DNA of 64,000 bases from Caldilineaceae bacterium (GCA_022842065.1 JALHQH010000026.1:1-64000), one strand, 5' to 3'; shown: positions 1 through 9,401, counted from the stretch's first letter. The notes: generated from the sequence alone by a model not told the origin. Translations and numbers: made by a program.

Positions 1-57
1 ACGCGATCCCGTTAGCCAGCAAAACTCCGGTTCTCAACTTGACTTCAGTATAACACC

Positions 58-112
58 GAGAAGCCGCCTCAGCGGCTACAGGCGATTAGGCTAGCCGCTG
101 AGGCGGCTTCTC
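58..112. terminator. Hairpin downstream of the sugar ABC gene
   Basis: A perfect inverted repeat with 20-nt arms and a 15-nt loop lies just 3' of the minus-strand ABC ATPase gene. A smaller palindrome, CGGGATTTGAATCCCG, sits at 124-139. No T-tract follows on the minus strand, so this is either a non-canonical terminator or a 3'-end stabilising hairpin. Nothing codes in 1-147. A permease and a binding protein, expected partners of the ATPase, would have to lie beyond the left edge. Confidence 0.4.
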
Positions 113-147
113 CATTGTTAGGGCGGGATTTGAATCCCGTCGTCTTG

Positions 148-1797
148 TCATCCTGTCTTCCTGTCATCCCGTTGTGACCTCTGCACGGAGCCATGCCCGA
201 TTGCAGAATCGTGGACGAGCAACGCTTCGGTGGCCGCACCTTTGCGATATTCGCCGGTGATCTTGCCCTTGGACATGACCAGAATGCGGTCGGACATGGC
301 CAGCACCTCTTTGAGTTCGGACGAAACAAATAAGATGCCATAGCCCTCGGTGGCAAGTCGGCTCATAATGGCAAAGATCTCGGATTTGGCGGCGACATCA
401 ATCCCGCGCGAAGGTTCATCCAGCAGCAGAATTTTGGGTTGGGTGAGCAGGCTTTTGGCAATCACGACCTTCTGCTGATTGCCACCGCTCAGCGCGGTGA
501 TCGACTGGCGGGGGTTGGCCACCTTGACGGAAAGCGCCTTGACCGAGCCATTGACTGCCCGATCTTCTTTCTGACGTGAGAGCGCAAAACCACCCAGATA
601 TTTGCGTAGACTGGCCAGCAACATATTGTCGGCGACGGACATGGTCTGCACCAGCCCATCGCGCTGCCGATCTTCAGGCACCAGCGCGATCCCTAACTTG
701 ATGCGATCACAGACCTGACCGGCCTTGATGGGCTGGCCTGAGAGCCAGATCTGACCGCTGGTTGGTGTGCGCACCCCGGCTAGACATTCAAAAAGCTCTG
801 AGCGCCCGGCCCCCATCAGCCCGTAGATCCCCAAGATCTCGCCCTGGTGGAGGGTAAAGGCGAGATGGTCGAGCGTATAGCCACCCCCTTGGCGCGGTAG
901 GGTCAGCGCTTCAACGCGCAGCAATTCGGCCCCGACGGTGTGATTCGCCCCGTGAAAGAGGGCCGCCGGGTTGCGCCCCACCATCTGTTCGATGATCCAG
1001 TCCACATCAATCGCCGTGGCCGGCTGTTCCGCCACCAACTTGCCATCGCGCAACACGGTCACATAGTCGCCAATTTTGAGTAATTCATCAAGCTTATGCG
1101 AGATATATATGATCGAAACGCCGTTGGCCTTTAACTCGTTGATCACTTCGAAGAGGATCGCCACTTCGGCGGTGCTCAGTGCCGAGGTCGGTTCATCCAT
1201 AATCAGAATGCGCGCATCCTGTGCCAGTGCTTTGGCAATCTCGACAATCTGTTGCTGCCCGATGCGCAGATCGGCCACCAGATCGGTGGGGCGAATCGGT
1301 TGGCGCAGCCGTTGTAAAAGGGCCTGGGCCCGCAGGGTCTGCGTTTTGCTGTCGATGACCATGCCCCCATGGGTCACCTCGCGCGCCATAAAGATATTCT
1401 CCATCACGCTCAGGTTGGGGAAGAGGTTCATCTCTTGGTAGATGATGCCAATGCCGTGACGGGCGGCGTCGGTCGGATTTTTGAAGGTAACCGCCGTCCC
1501 GTCGAGCAGCAGTTGGCCGTGGGTCGGGGAATAAACACCGGCCAGGATCTTCATCAAGGTTGATTTGCCCGCGCCATTCTCGCCGACGAGCACATTGACT
1601 TTACCGCGGTAGACATTAAAGTTGACCTGATCAAGCGCAACCGTGCCGGGGAAAAGTTTGGTCACGTCGACCGCGCGCAGCATGATGTCCGCCGTGGCTG
1701 GCATTGCTGTTGTTGCATTCATAGGAGTTGTAGCAGGTTTGACCTTGGTGGCGTTAGGTGGCATCTGTAACTCCACGCTGGGTGTCGGCGTTGTCAT
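148..1797 (-). CDS. Sugar ABC transporter ATP-binding protein, RbsA/MglA type
   Basis: Duplicated ABC ATPase that would energise import of a monosaccharide or polyol at the inner membrane. Half 1 carries Walker A GENGAGKST near residue 75, the LRIGQQQ signature and Walker B ILIMDEPTSA. Half 2 carries the LSGGNQQKV signature and Walker B ILLLDEPSRGID; its Walker A is degenerate (GLMGAGRSE), as is usual for the second half of this family. The frame opens earlier, but ATG at 1797 is preferred because the longer version would run back into the preceding gene. About 40 Thr/Pro/Ala-rich residues precede the first ABC domain, which is unusual. Last gene of the minus-strand operon inside the window, directly after the DUF2291 lipoprotein. 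The substrate cannot be read from the sequence. Confidence 0.93.
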   Translation of the reverse strand: MTTPTPSVELQMPPNATKVKPATTPMNATTAMPATADIMLRAVDVTKLFPGTVALDQVNFNVYRGKVNVLVGENGAGKSTLMKILAGVYSPTHGQLLLDGTAVTFKNPTDAARHGIGIIYQEMNLFPNLSVMENIFMAREVTHGGMVIDSKTQTLRAQALLQRLRQPIRPTDLVADLRIGQQQIVEIAKALAQDARILIMDEPTSALSTAEVAILFEVINELKANGVSIIYISHKLDELLKIGDYVTVLRDGKLVAEQPATAIDVDWIIEQMVGRNPAALFHGANHTVGAELLRVEALTLPRQGGGYTLDHLAFTLHQGEILGIYGLMGAGRSELFECLAGVRTPTSGQIWLSGQPIKAGQVCDRIKLGIALVPEDRQRDGLVQTMSVADNMLLASLRKYLGGFALSRQKEDRAVNGSVKALSVKVANPRQSITALSGGNQQKVVIAKSLLTQPKILLLDEPSRGIDVAAKSEIFAIMSRLATEGYGILFVSSELKEVLAMSDRILVMSKGKITGEYRKGAATEALLVHDSAIGHGSVQRSQRDDRKTG

Positions 1798-1801
1798 GGC
1801 G

Positions 1802-2452
1802 TCATTCCTCCACGTCGAGCACAACCGGTGTGATCACCACTTCGCTCAGGTCGATGGTGGTCTGGTTGGTGGTGCGGATGGTAAAGACGCCATCAAAGCT
1901 GACGCGCTTGCCGGCCAACGTGGTCAGATCCAGATCGCCAATGACTGTTTCGGTGACCCGGCGGTTCAATTCCTTAGCGACCTGGCCAAATTCAGTTTGG
2001 TCTTTAAAGTCACCGAATTTGATAAAGCCCACCGCATCGCGGACCCCATCACCGCGCACCAATGGCCCAATTTGCAGCACCACGGTGGCGGGGCCGTTGT
2101 AGCCATCGATCTGAAGCACGGCCGTGCCATTGCGCGAGGCGGTGTCAACGGTTGCTACGGTGCCCTGTGCCCGCACCACAAAATTTAGCGCACCGCTGGG
2201 AGAGATGGTCGCAAATTCAGCGCCGGCAGCGGTGAGATCACCTTCAATTGCGGTGAGCACGGGCGGTAGATCGACCGCCTTTTCCAACATGGCAGGCACC
2301 ACCTGGTCGGCCCAAATGCCATCGACATAGGTGACCGGGTCAAAGGTTTCGCGCTGTTTCACCTGCTCCGCCTGTTCGATGGGTACAATTGTGCAGGCGG
2401 TGAGCAACCCGATTAAGAAGAGCGCACACCCAAGCCAATTCCTGCGCATCAT
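1802..2452 (-). CDS. DUF2291 family lipoprotein
   Basis: 216-residue exported protein. The N-terminus has a short basic start, a hydrophobic stretch and the lipobox LLTAC, so Cys20 is probably lipid-modified and the protein is anchored outside the membrane. The remainder (DPVTYVDGIW early, IDLSEVVITPVV at the end) matches the DUF2291 family, which is often encoded beside RbsA-type sugar importers. Its biochemical role is not known; an accessory role in sugar capture is inferred from the neighbourhood alone. It sits between the kinase gene and the ABC ATPase gene, four bases from the latter, so the two are surely co-transcribed. Confidence 0.8.
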   Translation of the reverse strand: MMRRNWLGCALFLIGLLTACTIVPIEQAEQVKQRETFDPVTYVDGIWADQVVPAMLEKAVDLPPVLTAIEGDLTAAGAEFATISPSGALNFVVRAQGTVATVDTASRNGTAVLQIDGYNGPATVVLQIGPLVRGDGVRDAVGFIKFGDFKDQTEFGQVAKELNRRVTETVIGDLDLTTLAGKRVSFDGVFTIRTTNQTTIDLSEVVITPVVLDVEE

Positions 2453-2531
2453 TTAATTTCCTCGCTTCATTGCGAATTGGGTAGATTGGTATAGTAGTAA
2501 ATCGGTAAATCGGGAATCGTGTTTGACTGAT

Positions 2532-4028
2532 TTACCGTTCTACCGATTTACCCGGTTCATAAACGGCCCGCTTGACTGCCGCCTGCCACCCTGTATATAA
2601 AGCGACGCGCTGTTCGGCGTCCATTTGCGGCTCAAACCGATCCTGGGCGCGCGGCAGTGCTGCGATGGCCTGTTCATCCGGCCATAATCCAACCGCTAGT
2701 CCTGCCAAGTAGGCCGCGCCCAGTGCCGAAACATCGGACGAAGTGCTGCGTAGAACCGGGCACCCCAGCAGGTCGGCCTGGAATTGCATGAGCAGATCGT
2801 TTTGGCTGGCCCCACCGTCGGCTAGTAATACCTGTAATGGCGTGCCCGCTTCGGCCTGCATCACATCAAAAACATCGCGCACTTGATAGGCGATTGACTC
2901 CAGCGTCGCACGCGCCAAGTGGGTTGGCGTACTGCCCCGCGTCAACCCGGTAATCAGCCCGCGCGCGTCACTTTGCCAATGGGGCGCGCCCAGGCCGACA
3001 AACGCGGGAACCAGATAAACGCCGCCGCTATCGGGCGTGCTGGCGGCCAACCGTTCAATCGCCGCGGCTGGTTCTGCTAGACCTAATAATTGACCATACC
3101 ATTCGACCGCCGCGCCGGTGACATAGATGTTACCTTCTAACGCATAGGTGGCTGTGGCCTGGTAACTCCAGGCGACGGTGGTCGAGAGGCCCCGTTGTGA
3201 AAGGACCGGCGCAGGCGTTGGGGTCATTAACGACGAGCCGGTGCCATAGGTCGCCTTGATCGCGCCCGGTTGAAAACCGGCGTGACCATAGAGCGCCGCA
3301 TGCGAATCGCCGATCAGGCTGGCAATGGGCAAGCCGGCGGGCAGATTGCCTTGCTGTACCGTTTCCCCATACAGGTGGCTGGAGGCATGAACCTGGGGCA
3401 ATGCCGCCGCGGGAATGCCAAAAATCGCCAGTAACGCGTCATCCCAGGCCAGTTGTTGTAGGTTGAAAAGTTGGGTGCGGGAGGCGTTGGTGGCATCGCA
3501 GGCGTGGACGCGGCCACCGGTCAGGTTGAAAAGTACCCAACTGTCAATCGTGCCCAGACAAAGCTCACCCGCGGCTGCGCGCGCATGGCCATCTGTTGTG
3601 TGGTCGAGTAGCCAGCGCATCTTGCTGGCTGAAAACATGGCGTCAATCGTCAGGCCGGTGTGGGCGCGGATGGTTGATTCCAGCCCCTGTGCGCGCAACG
3701 TTTGGCAAAGGGCCGCCCCGCGCTGACATTGCCAGATCACACAGGGACCGAGTGGTTTTCCGGTCGCCCGTTCCCAGAGCACCACTGATTCACGCTGGTT
3801 GGTTACCGCCACAGCGAGCGGGGCCGGCATCCCATCAAGGCATTCGTCAACCGCAGCCTGGACACTTTGCCAGAGCGCAAGCGGATCTTGCTCCACCCAA
3901 GCGGCCTGTGGATAGTGGACCGCCAGTGGCCGTGCGGCGCGTTTGATCACTGCGCCGGCGGCATCGACCAGCAGCGCTTTGGTATTCGTTGTCCCTTGGT
4001 CAATGGCTAGAATTGTCTGGGGAGCCAT
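2532..4028 (-). CDS. FGGY-family carbohydrate kinase (glycerol kinase-like)
   Basis: Phosphorylates a sugar or polyol with ATP. The 498-residue length is that of glycerol and xylulose kinases. Seen: the phosphate-binding DQGTTNTK at residues 10-17, NQRES and WQCQR motifs like glycerol kinase, GLTIDAMFSASKMRW, YGTGSSLM in the second domain, and GGASQND near residue 405. The usual glycerol-kinase DQGTTSSR and WQDRR motifs are altered, so glycerol is not the safe call. Position between the split transketolase and the ABC importer suggests that the imported compound is phosphorylated and then passed to transketolase-type chemistry. Pentuloses, tetritols and similar polyols are plausible substrates; none is proven. 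Confidence 0.85.
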   Translation of the reverse strand: MAPQTILAIDQGTTNTKALLVDAAGAVIKRAARPLAVHYPQAAWVEQDPLALWQSVQAAVDECLDGMPAPLAVAVTNQRESVVLWERATGKPLGPCVIWQCQRGAALCQTLRAQGLESTIRAHTGLTIDAMFSASKMRWLLDHTTDGHARAAAGELCLGTIDSWVLFNLTGGRVHACDATNASRTQLFNLQQLAWDDALLAIFGIPAAALPQVHASSHLYGETVQQGNLPAGLPIASLIGDSHAALYGHAGFQPGAIKATYGTGSSLMTPTPAPVLSQRGLSTTVAWSYQATATYALEGNIYVTGAAVEWYGQLLGLAEPAAAIERLAASTPDSGGVYLVPAFVGLGAPHWQSDARGLITGLTRGSTPTHLARATLESIAYQVRDVFDVMQAEAGTPLQVLLADGGASQNDLLMQFQADLLGCPVLRSTSSDVSALGAAYLAGLAVGLWPDEQAIAALPRAQDRFEPQMDAEQRVALYTGWQAAVKRAVYEPGKSVER

Positions 4029-4040
4029 CTGTGCATTTCC

Positions 4041-4976
4041 TTATTCTAGTAGCTGGATTGCGCTCTGTGCCAATCCTTCCGGCGTAATGCCGTAGTGAGC
4101 GAAAATCTCATTCTGGCTACCGGTGACGGTATATTCATCGGGAATGCCGATAATTTTAAAGGGCAAGGCAATGCCCGCTTCCATTAATAGCGCGGCGACC
4201 GTGCTGCCCAAACCGCCATAGACACTATGTTCCTCGACTGTAATCAGCGCACTGCTCTGGCGGGCCGCATCCAGCACCGCGGCGCGGTCGAGTGGTTTTA
4301 GCGTATGCATGCTGATCACCCCGGCGGCAATCCCCCGTTCGGCCAGGGCATGACAGGCCAGCAGGGCCCGTTCGACGGTTTCGCCAATGGCAATAAAGGT
4401 CACATCGTGTCCGCTGGCCAGGCGAATGGCTTTGCCAATCGTAAATTCAGTAGCCGGATCATGCAGATTCAACATCGGCTGCTTACCAAAGCGCAGATAG
4501 AGCGGGCGGGGGTGGGTGAGTGCGGCTTCAATCGCAGCGCGCGTCTCAAAGTTATCGGCGGGGGCGACAATGTCAATGTTGTTGATCGCCTGGAGTACGG
4601 CATAGTCATGGAGCGAGTGGTGCGTCGTGCCCAATGCGCCATAGCTGACCCCAGCGCTAATACCGACCACCTTGACCCGATTGTCCGAATAGGCGACATC
4701 GTTTTTAATCTGCTCCAACGACCGCGCCGTCAAAAAGCAGGCCGGCGAGACAGCAAAGACCTTTTTGCCAGCGGATGCCAACCCCGCGGCGATGCCGACC
4801 AGATTCTGTTCGGCAATGCCCACTTCGATATGTTGTTGGGGCAGCGCTTTGCCAAAGGGGCCTAACTTGCCGGAGCCGCGCGAGTCGCTGGTGACAACCA
4901 CAATCTCGCGGTCGCGCTGGCCGTGGGCGAGCAGCGTTTCGGCAAAAATTTCCAGATTGGCTTTACCGCGTTGCAT
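4041..4976 (-). CDS. Transketolase, C-terminal (pyrimidine-binding) subunit
   Basis: Second half of a split transketolase: the Pyr domain that donates the catalytic glutamate to thiamine diphosphate, plus the C-terminal domain. Seen: GIAEQNLVGIAAG with the likely catalytic Glu near residue 57, then THHSLHDYAVL, PADNFETRAAIEAAL, PRPLYLRFGKQP, and a C-terminal IGETVERALLA/VEEHSVYGGLGS block. ATG at 4976 overlaps the end of the N-terminal subunit gene by 14 nt, implying translational coupling; a longer open frame up to 5015 is less likely. It should assemble with the upstream-encoded subunit into a heterotetramer that moves two-carbon ketol units between sugar phosphates. Confidence 0.93.
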   Translation of the reverse strand: MQRGKANLEIFAETLLAHGQRDREIVVVTSDSRGSGKLGPFGKALPQQHIEVGIAEQNLVGIAAGLASAGKKVFAVSPACFLTARSLEQIKNDVAYSDNRVKVVGISAGVSYGALGTTHHSLHDYAVLQAINNIDIVAPADNFETRAAIEAALTHPRPLYLRFGKQPMLNLHDPATEFTIGKAIRLASGHDVTFIAIGETVERALLACHALAERGIAAGVISMHTLKPLDRAAVLDAARQSSALITVEEHSVYGGLGSTVAALLMEAGIALPFKIIGIPDEYTVTGSQNEIFAHYGITPEGLAQSAIQLLE

Positions 4977-5856
4977 CGTGCTGCTCCCACTGCTGTTCCG
5001 CCGTGGCCAGTTCACTCATCGCCTGGGCAAATTCGGTATCGGTGGGCACATGGTGGTGCCAGTTGACCTGATTTTCCATAAAGCTAATGCCTTTGCCCTT
5101 GGTCGTGTGGGCGAGGATTAAGTTTGGTTTCCCTGGCACAAAGGGCACCGCATCAAAGACCGCCATCAACGCGCCGATGTCGTTGCCATCGACTTCGCGC
5201 ACGGCATAGCCAAAGGCCGTAAACTTCTGCGCTAGATCGCGAATGCCGGTGACACTTTCCACCGGACCGGTAATCTGCAACTTGTTATAGTCAACAATTG
5301 CTATCAGATTGTCCAGCCCATAGTGGGCCGCGCTCATTGACGCTTCCCAGTTCGAGCCTTCTTCCAGTTCACCATCGCCCAGTAGGGTAAAGACGCGGTA
5401 GCTGCGTTCATCCAATTTGGCGGCCAGAGCCGTGCCCACGGCAATCGGTAAGCCGTGACCCAGGGCACCGGTGTTTTGCTCCACGCCAGGCACCTTGCGG
5501 GTGGGGTGGCCGATAAAATGGGAGCCATATTGATTTAAGGTATCGAGTTCGGCCGTGGGATAAAAGCCTTGATCCGCCAGCACCACATAGAGCGCTTCGA
5601 CTGAGTGCCCTTTGCTCTGGATGTAGCGATCCCGGTTGGCATCGGTAAAGGTGGTTGGCGAGACATTCAAGACATAGTTGTAGAGTACATTGAGAATGTC
5701 AAGCGCCGAGAGACTGCCGCCGGTATGGCCGGCATTGGCCTGCTTGATGATCGACAGCACCTTTTGGCGATAACGGATCGACTTTCGCTCTAATTCGCTA
5801 ACGCTGGGTTTGCTCGCTGTAGGTGTAGGGCGCATAACGCTGTTCTCGCTAGGCAT
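4963..5856 (-). CDS. Transketolase, N-terminal (TPP-binding) subunit
   Basis: First half of the split transketolase, binding the diphosphate of thiamine diphosphate through Mg2+. Seen: GHTGGSLSALDILNVLY near residue 42, KGHSVEALY, TGALGHGLPIAVG, and the metal/TPP motif GDGELEEGSNWEA running to VDYNKLQ. Length 297 residues, normal for these subunits. First gene of the operon on the minus strand and overlapped by the C-terminal subunit gene. A stand-alone transketolase in a sugar operon usually marks a dedicated pathway rather than the housekeeping pentose phosphate enzyme; that is inference. Confidence 0.93.
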   Translation of the reverse strand: MPSENSVMRPTPTASKPSVSELERKSIRYRQKVLSIIKQANAGHTGGSLSALDILNVLYNYVLNVSPTTFTDANRDRYIQSKGHSVEALYVVLADQGFYPTAELDTLNQYGSHFIGHPTRKVPGVEQNTGALGHGLPIAVGTALAAKLDERSYRVFTLLGDGELEEGSNWEASMSAAHYGLDNLIAIVDYNKLQITGPVESVTGIRDLAQKFTAFGYAVREVDGNDIGALMAVFDAVPFVPGKPNLILAHTTKGKGISFMENQVNWHHHVPTDTEFAQAMSELATAEQQWEQHDATR

Positions 5857-5951
5857 CTCAAGCTAGGGGGCGGCGAGATGGGTGGGTAAGGATTCGGTTG
5901 TCATATGAATAACTGTAGGGTACGCCGCTTTTATGACCTTGTCAACGCAAA

Positions 5952-5985
5952 ATGAATAATTATTCTGTGCTTGAAAAATATTCAT
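5952..5985. promoter_or_regulatory. AT-rich palindrome, candidate operator of the SorC-type regulator
   Basis: In the 264-bp gap between the divergent operon and the regulator, an AT-rich stretch contains the perfect 12-bp palindrome GAATAATTATTC (5954-5965). It is part of a larger symmetry: ATGAATA at 5952-5958 is mirrored by TATTCAT at 5979-5985. SorC/DeoR-family regulators bind AT-rich dyads of this kind in their own divergent promoters. Binding here is inferred. Confidence 0.5.
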
Positions 5986-6120
5986 AGTGGCGCGATAATT
6001 CTGTGGTCAAGGTAACTGAATCAACGAATCAACCGCGCACATCAACAGGCCACTCCTTCATGTCGGTTCGTGCAACGGCCTACATACAATGTTGATTTGA
6101 CGCGGCGATAAGGAGTTGTT

Positions 6121-7080
6121 ATGGCGCAAATTGATGAACTACGGTTAATGGCACGCGTGGCGCGCATGTACTATGAGCAGGAGATGCGGCAGGCCGAGAT
6201 CGCACAACAGTTGGGGCTTTCCCAGGCAACCGTTTCGCGCCTCTTTAACCGCGCCAAAGCAGAGGGGATCGTACGCATCTCGGTCAATGTGCCGCAAGGT
6301 GTTTATTCGGCATTGGAAGAAACCCTGATTGCGGCCTACAGCCTGCGCGATGCGATTGTCGTTGACTGTGTCCAAGAGGATGAAGCTTCGATCCAGCGAC
6401 ACATTGGCGCAGCGGCCGCTTACTATGTGGAATCGACGATCAAGCCGAATGAGGTGATTGGGCTTTCCTCGTGGAGTGGGACATTACTCGCGCTGGTCGA
6501 TGCCATGCACGCGGTCGGGCGTAAGAATAATGTTCAGGTGGTACAGATTTTGGGAGGCGTCGGCAATCCGGGGGCCGAGTTACACGCCACCCGCTTGACC
6601 AGCCGTTTTGCCAAGCTGGTTAATGGCACCGCGGTCTTTCTGCCGGCGCCAGGTGTCGTCGGTTCCGCGGCAATGTTGCAGGTGATGCTCGGCGATCAAT
6701 ATGTGCAGCAGGCCATGCATCTCTTTGCCGGGGTCACCTTGGCGCTGGTCGGGATTGGGGCCGTCGAACCCTCCGGGCTATTGGCCGACAGTGGTAACAT
6801 CTTTACCAAGGCGGAACTGGATCTGTTGCGCCAGGCGGGGGCCGTGGGCGACATCTTGCTACGCTTTTTTGATGCCCAGGGTGAACCGGTCCAGACCGCG
6901 CTCGATCAGCGCGTCGTCGCGATGACCCTGCCCCAGTTGCGCCAGGTAGATCGAGCCGTGGGCGTAGCCGGTGGCCACCGCAAACACGAGGCCATCCGCG
7001 GCGCGCTCTGCGGACGTTTGGTTAATGTCTTGATCACCGACTGTTTCACCGCACAATGGCTGGTGGCGGCGGCGGGGTGA
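6121..7080 (+). CDS. SorC/DeoR-type sugar-binding transcriptional regulator
   Basis: 319-residue regulator. The N-terminal helix-turn-helix is visible at residues 20-50 (RQAEIAQQLGLSQATVSRLF), followed by a sugar-phosphate-binding domain (IGLSSWSGTLLALVDAM, VVQILGGVGNPGAELHATRL, ALVGIGAVEPSG), the usual SorC-family layout. The start is preceded by AAGGAG. It is divergent from the transketolase/kinase/ABC operon across a gap holding an AT-rich palindrome, so it probably controls that operon in response to a phosphorylated intermediate. Ligand unknown. Confidence 0.9.
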   Translation: MAQIDELRLMARVARMYYEQEMRQAEIAQQLGLSQATVSRLFNRAKAEGIVRISVNVPQGVYSALEETLIAAYSLRDAIVVDCVQEDEASIQRHIGAAAAYYVESTIKPNEVIGLSSWSGTLLALVDAMHAVGRKNNVQVVQILGGVGNPGAELHATRLTSRFAKLVNGTAVFLPAPGVVGSAAMLQVMLGDQYVQQAMHLFAGVTLALVGIGAVEPSGLLADSGNIFTKAELDLLRQAGAVGDILLRFFDAQGEPVQTALDQRVVAMTLPQLRQVDRAVGVAGGHRKHEAIRGALCGRLVNVLITDCFTAQWLVAAAG

Positions 7081-7173
7081 CGAAACGCGCCGACCGACGC
7101 CCTCACTGATGGCCGTCGGTCGGCCCCCGTCTGTCGTCGCTCCTTTTCCCTTACTAGCTCCTCGTCACCACTC

Positions 7174-7184
7174 TATGATAAAAT
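7174..7184 (+). promoter_or_regulatory. Promoter -10-like TATGATAAAAT before the S9 peptidase
   Basis: TATGATAAAAT lies 43 nt before the S9 peptidase start, with TTACTA at 7151-7156 spaced 17 nt as a possible -35. The same 11-mer occurs at 12865-12875, 45 nt before the methyltransferase start, which supports a shared promoter type. AAGGAG follows at about 7211 as ribosome-binding site. Confidence 0.45.
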
Positions 7185-7226
7185 GGCCGGACTACTACTG
7201 GCACCAGCCCATAAGGAGATCTGTTC

Positions 7227-9401
7227 ATGACTGTTCCGGCCCCCTCTGTTTCGGCCCAAATCCCCGCAACTTATCAACCGACGCTACGTGATATGCTCTT
7301 GCTTGATCTGCCTGCTGAACTCAAAGTTGCCCCGGATGGCCGGCATGTTGCCTTTACTGTGCGCACCACCAACTGGCGCACCAATTGTTATGAACTCCGC
7401 TGTTATCTGCATGATGTCGCGGCGCAGACGACTTACCCACTAACGCGCCAAGGCAGCGTGCGCCAGATCGAATGGCTGGATGGGCAGTGCGTGGCCCTTT
7501 TGAAAAATGGTGCAGAAAATGGTGACGGCGCGGCGTCGGCGCAGATCTGGCTCTATGAAGGGCTAACGGGGGAAGGCTGGGCGGTTACTGCGCACAAGGC
7601 TGGGGTTACCTGGTTCAAGCCTTTTGCCGAGGGCTTTCTCTTTCAGGGCTGCGATCCAAAACGGCAAGAGAATCAAACGCGCACCGACCGCTTTGGCAAG
7701 TTGATCCATTTTGAAGCAGAGACGAGTGCCAGCGCACTCTACTATGTCGGGTTGGCTGAATGGCGCGCGTATCAACAAAAGCTGCGCAACAGCACCGAGG
7801 AAGAGGCCAAAGCCCTCGTGATGCCGGTGATCGAAGTGAGCCGGCTACTACCCCAACCGCTTTCGATCCAGAGTGTCGTCCCGGCCCCTGGGGGCGATGC
7901 GTTCTATCTCAATTGCTGGTCGCACGATGATCTGGTCTATGCCGAGGCGACGAGCACGTACCGCATCGCCCTGGATGCTAAGGCTGCGTTGGCCGAATAT
8001 CTGCGCCGCGCGCCGGCCAAGAACTGCGCAGATCCCGTATCCTCATCGGCTGCTGATGAAGATGTCAGCTATTTTGGCACGATTGTACCATTAGCGCTCC
8101 CCCTGGGCGCGACGGTGGCTGCAGTTGCGCCCGATGGCAATACGCTGCTGATCGGTCACCGCGGCCGTGACCAGCATATGTACACCCACCGCGATCTGTG
8201 GCTGATCGATCTGGCCAGTGCGCTTGAAAGCCAAGATGCAACTGCCTTTTTGGCCCGGATGCGCAACATCTCGGCGGGGCTCGACCGTGAGGTCATGACC
8301 CTGCACTGGACCGCCCAAGGCATCTTTGGTTCCTATGTCGATGGCACCGTGATCCGCATTGCCCGCTTTGGGACGCAACTTGATGGCGATGACGCGATTA
8401 CGCCCTTGACAATGGACGACATCTTTCCATTGCAGAGTTTTCATGCTGCCGCCTCTGGCCACATCGGGCTGATCGGTGCCAATGCCACCCGCTTTCCCGA
8501 AGCCTATCTAGCCACCCCGCCGGCGGCCAATGGGCTCTGTCAGCTCACCCAGTTAAGCAACCTCGGGACGGCGGTTACCGAGTGGGATCTGGGCACGGTT
8601 GAGACGATCCGCTGGACGAGTAAAGATGGGGTCGAAATTGAAGGGGTGCTGCGCAAGCCCAGTAACTTTGATCCGACCAAAAAATATGGGTTGCTCTTTG
8701 TGGTGCATGGCGGCCCGCGCTGGTTTTCGGAGGAGTATCTCCTTACCGGTAGCGCGTGTAGCTACTACCCGGCTGTGCAATTTATCCACAAAGAGCTGCT
8801 GGTCCTTAGCCCTAATTACCGCGGTTCGATTGGGCGTGGCCAAGCCTTTGCTGAGTTGAATGTCAATAACCTGGGGATTGGCGACCTCTGGGATGTCGAG
8901 AGCGGGGTTGACCACTTGGTGGACCAAGGGTATGTGGATCCAACACGCGTCGGCTGTATGGGCTGGTCACAGGGGGGCTACATTTCGGCCTTCGCCGGCC
9001 TCCATTCCGACAAGTTCCAAGCGGTCTCGGTGGGGGCGGGGATTTCGGACTGGTACACCTATCACATTAGCAACGACATCCCCTACTTTACCACCGACTA
9101 CCTCTCTAACTCACCCTTCCGCAACCGTGACCTTTACATCAAAACTGCCCCGATCAGCAATCTGGCCAATGCGCATACGCCCATGTTAATCCAACATGGT
9201 GCTGACGACCGCCGTGTGCCCCTTTCCAACGCCATCGAACTCTACCGCGGATTGCGCGAAATGGGGGTGCCGGTCGAGCTCTTTGTCTACCCCGGCATGG
9301 GCCACCCGATTACCAAGCCGCGCGAAAATCACGCCGTGATGCACCAGAACCTGACCTGGTTCAGCCACTATTTGTTAGGGGAACCGTTAGCCTTGGAATA
9401 G
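7227..9401 (+). CDS. S9 family prolyl oligopeptidase/acylaminoacyl-peptidase-like
   Basis: 724-residue serine peptidase with a beta-propeller N-terminal half and an alpha/beta-hydrolase C-terminal half. It should cleave short peptides. Seen: the oxyanion-region HGGPRW, the nucleophile motif GWSQGG with Ser near 581, Asp near 660 in HGADDRRVP, and His near 693 in YPGMGHPI. An insertion and SPNYRGSIGRG are typical of the acylaminoacyl-peptidase branch. No signal peptide is visible, so it is probably cytoplasmic. It has its own promoter-like sequence and AAGGAG upstream and is not obviously operonic with the regulator before it. Confidence 0.9.
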   Translation: MTVPAPSVSAQIPATYQPTLRDMLLLDLPAELKVAPDGRHVAFTVRTTNWRTNCYELRCYLHDVAAQTTYPLTRQGSVRQIEWLDGQCVALLKNGAENGDGAASAQIWLYEGLTGEGWAVTAHKAGVTWFKPFAEGFLFQGCDPKRQENQTRTDRFGKLIHFEAETSASALYYVGLAEWRAYQQKLRNSTEEEAKALVMPVIEVSRLLPQPLSIQSVVPAPGGDAFYLNCWSHDDLVYAEATSTYRIALDAKAALAEYLRRAPAKNCADPVSSSAADEDVSYFGTIVPLALPLGATVAAVAPDGNTLLIGHRGRDQHMYTHRDLWLIDLASALESQDATAFLARMRNISAGLDREVMTLHWTAQGIFGSYVDGTVIRIARFGTQLDGDDAITPLTMDDIFPLQSFHAAASGHIGLIGANATRFPEAYLATPPAANGLCQLTQLSNLGTAVTEWDLGTVETIRWTSKDGVEIEGVLRKPSNFDPTKKYGLLFVVHGGPRWFSEEYLLTGSACSYYPAVQFIHKELLVLSPNYRGSIGRGQAFAELNVNNLGIGDLWDVESGVDHLVDQGYVDPTRVGCMGWSQGGYISAFAGLHSDKFQAVSVGAGISDWYTYHISNDIPYFTTDYLSNSPFRNRDLYIKTAPISNLANAHTPMLIQHGADDRRVPLSNAIELYRGLREMGVPVELFVYPGMGHPITKPRENHAVMHQNLTWFSHYLLGEPLALE

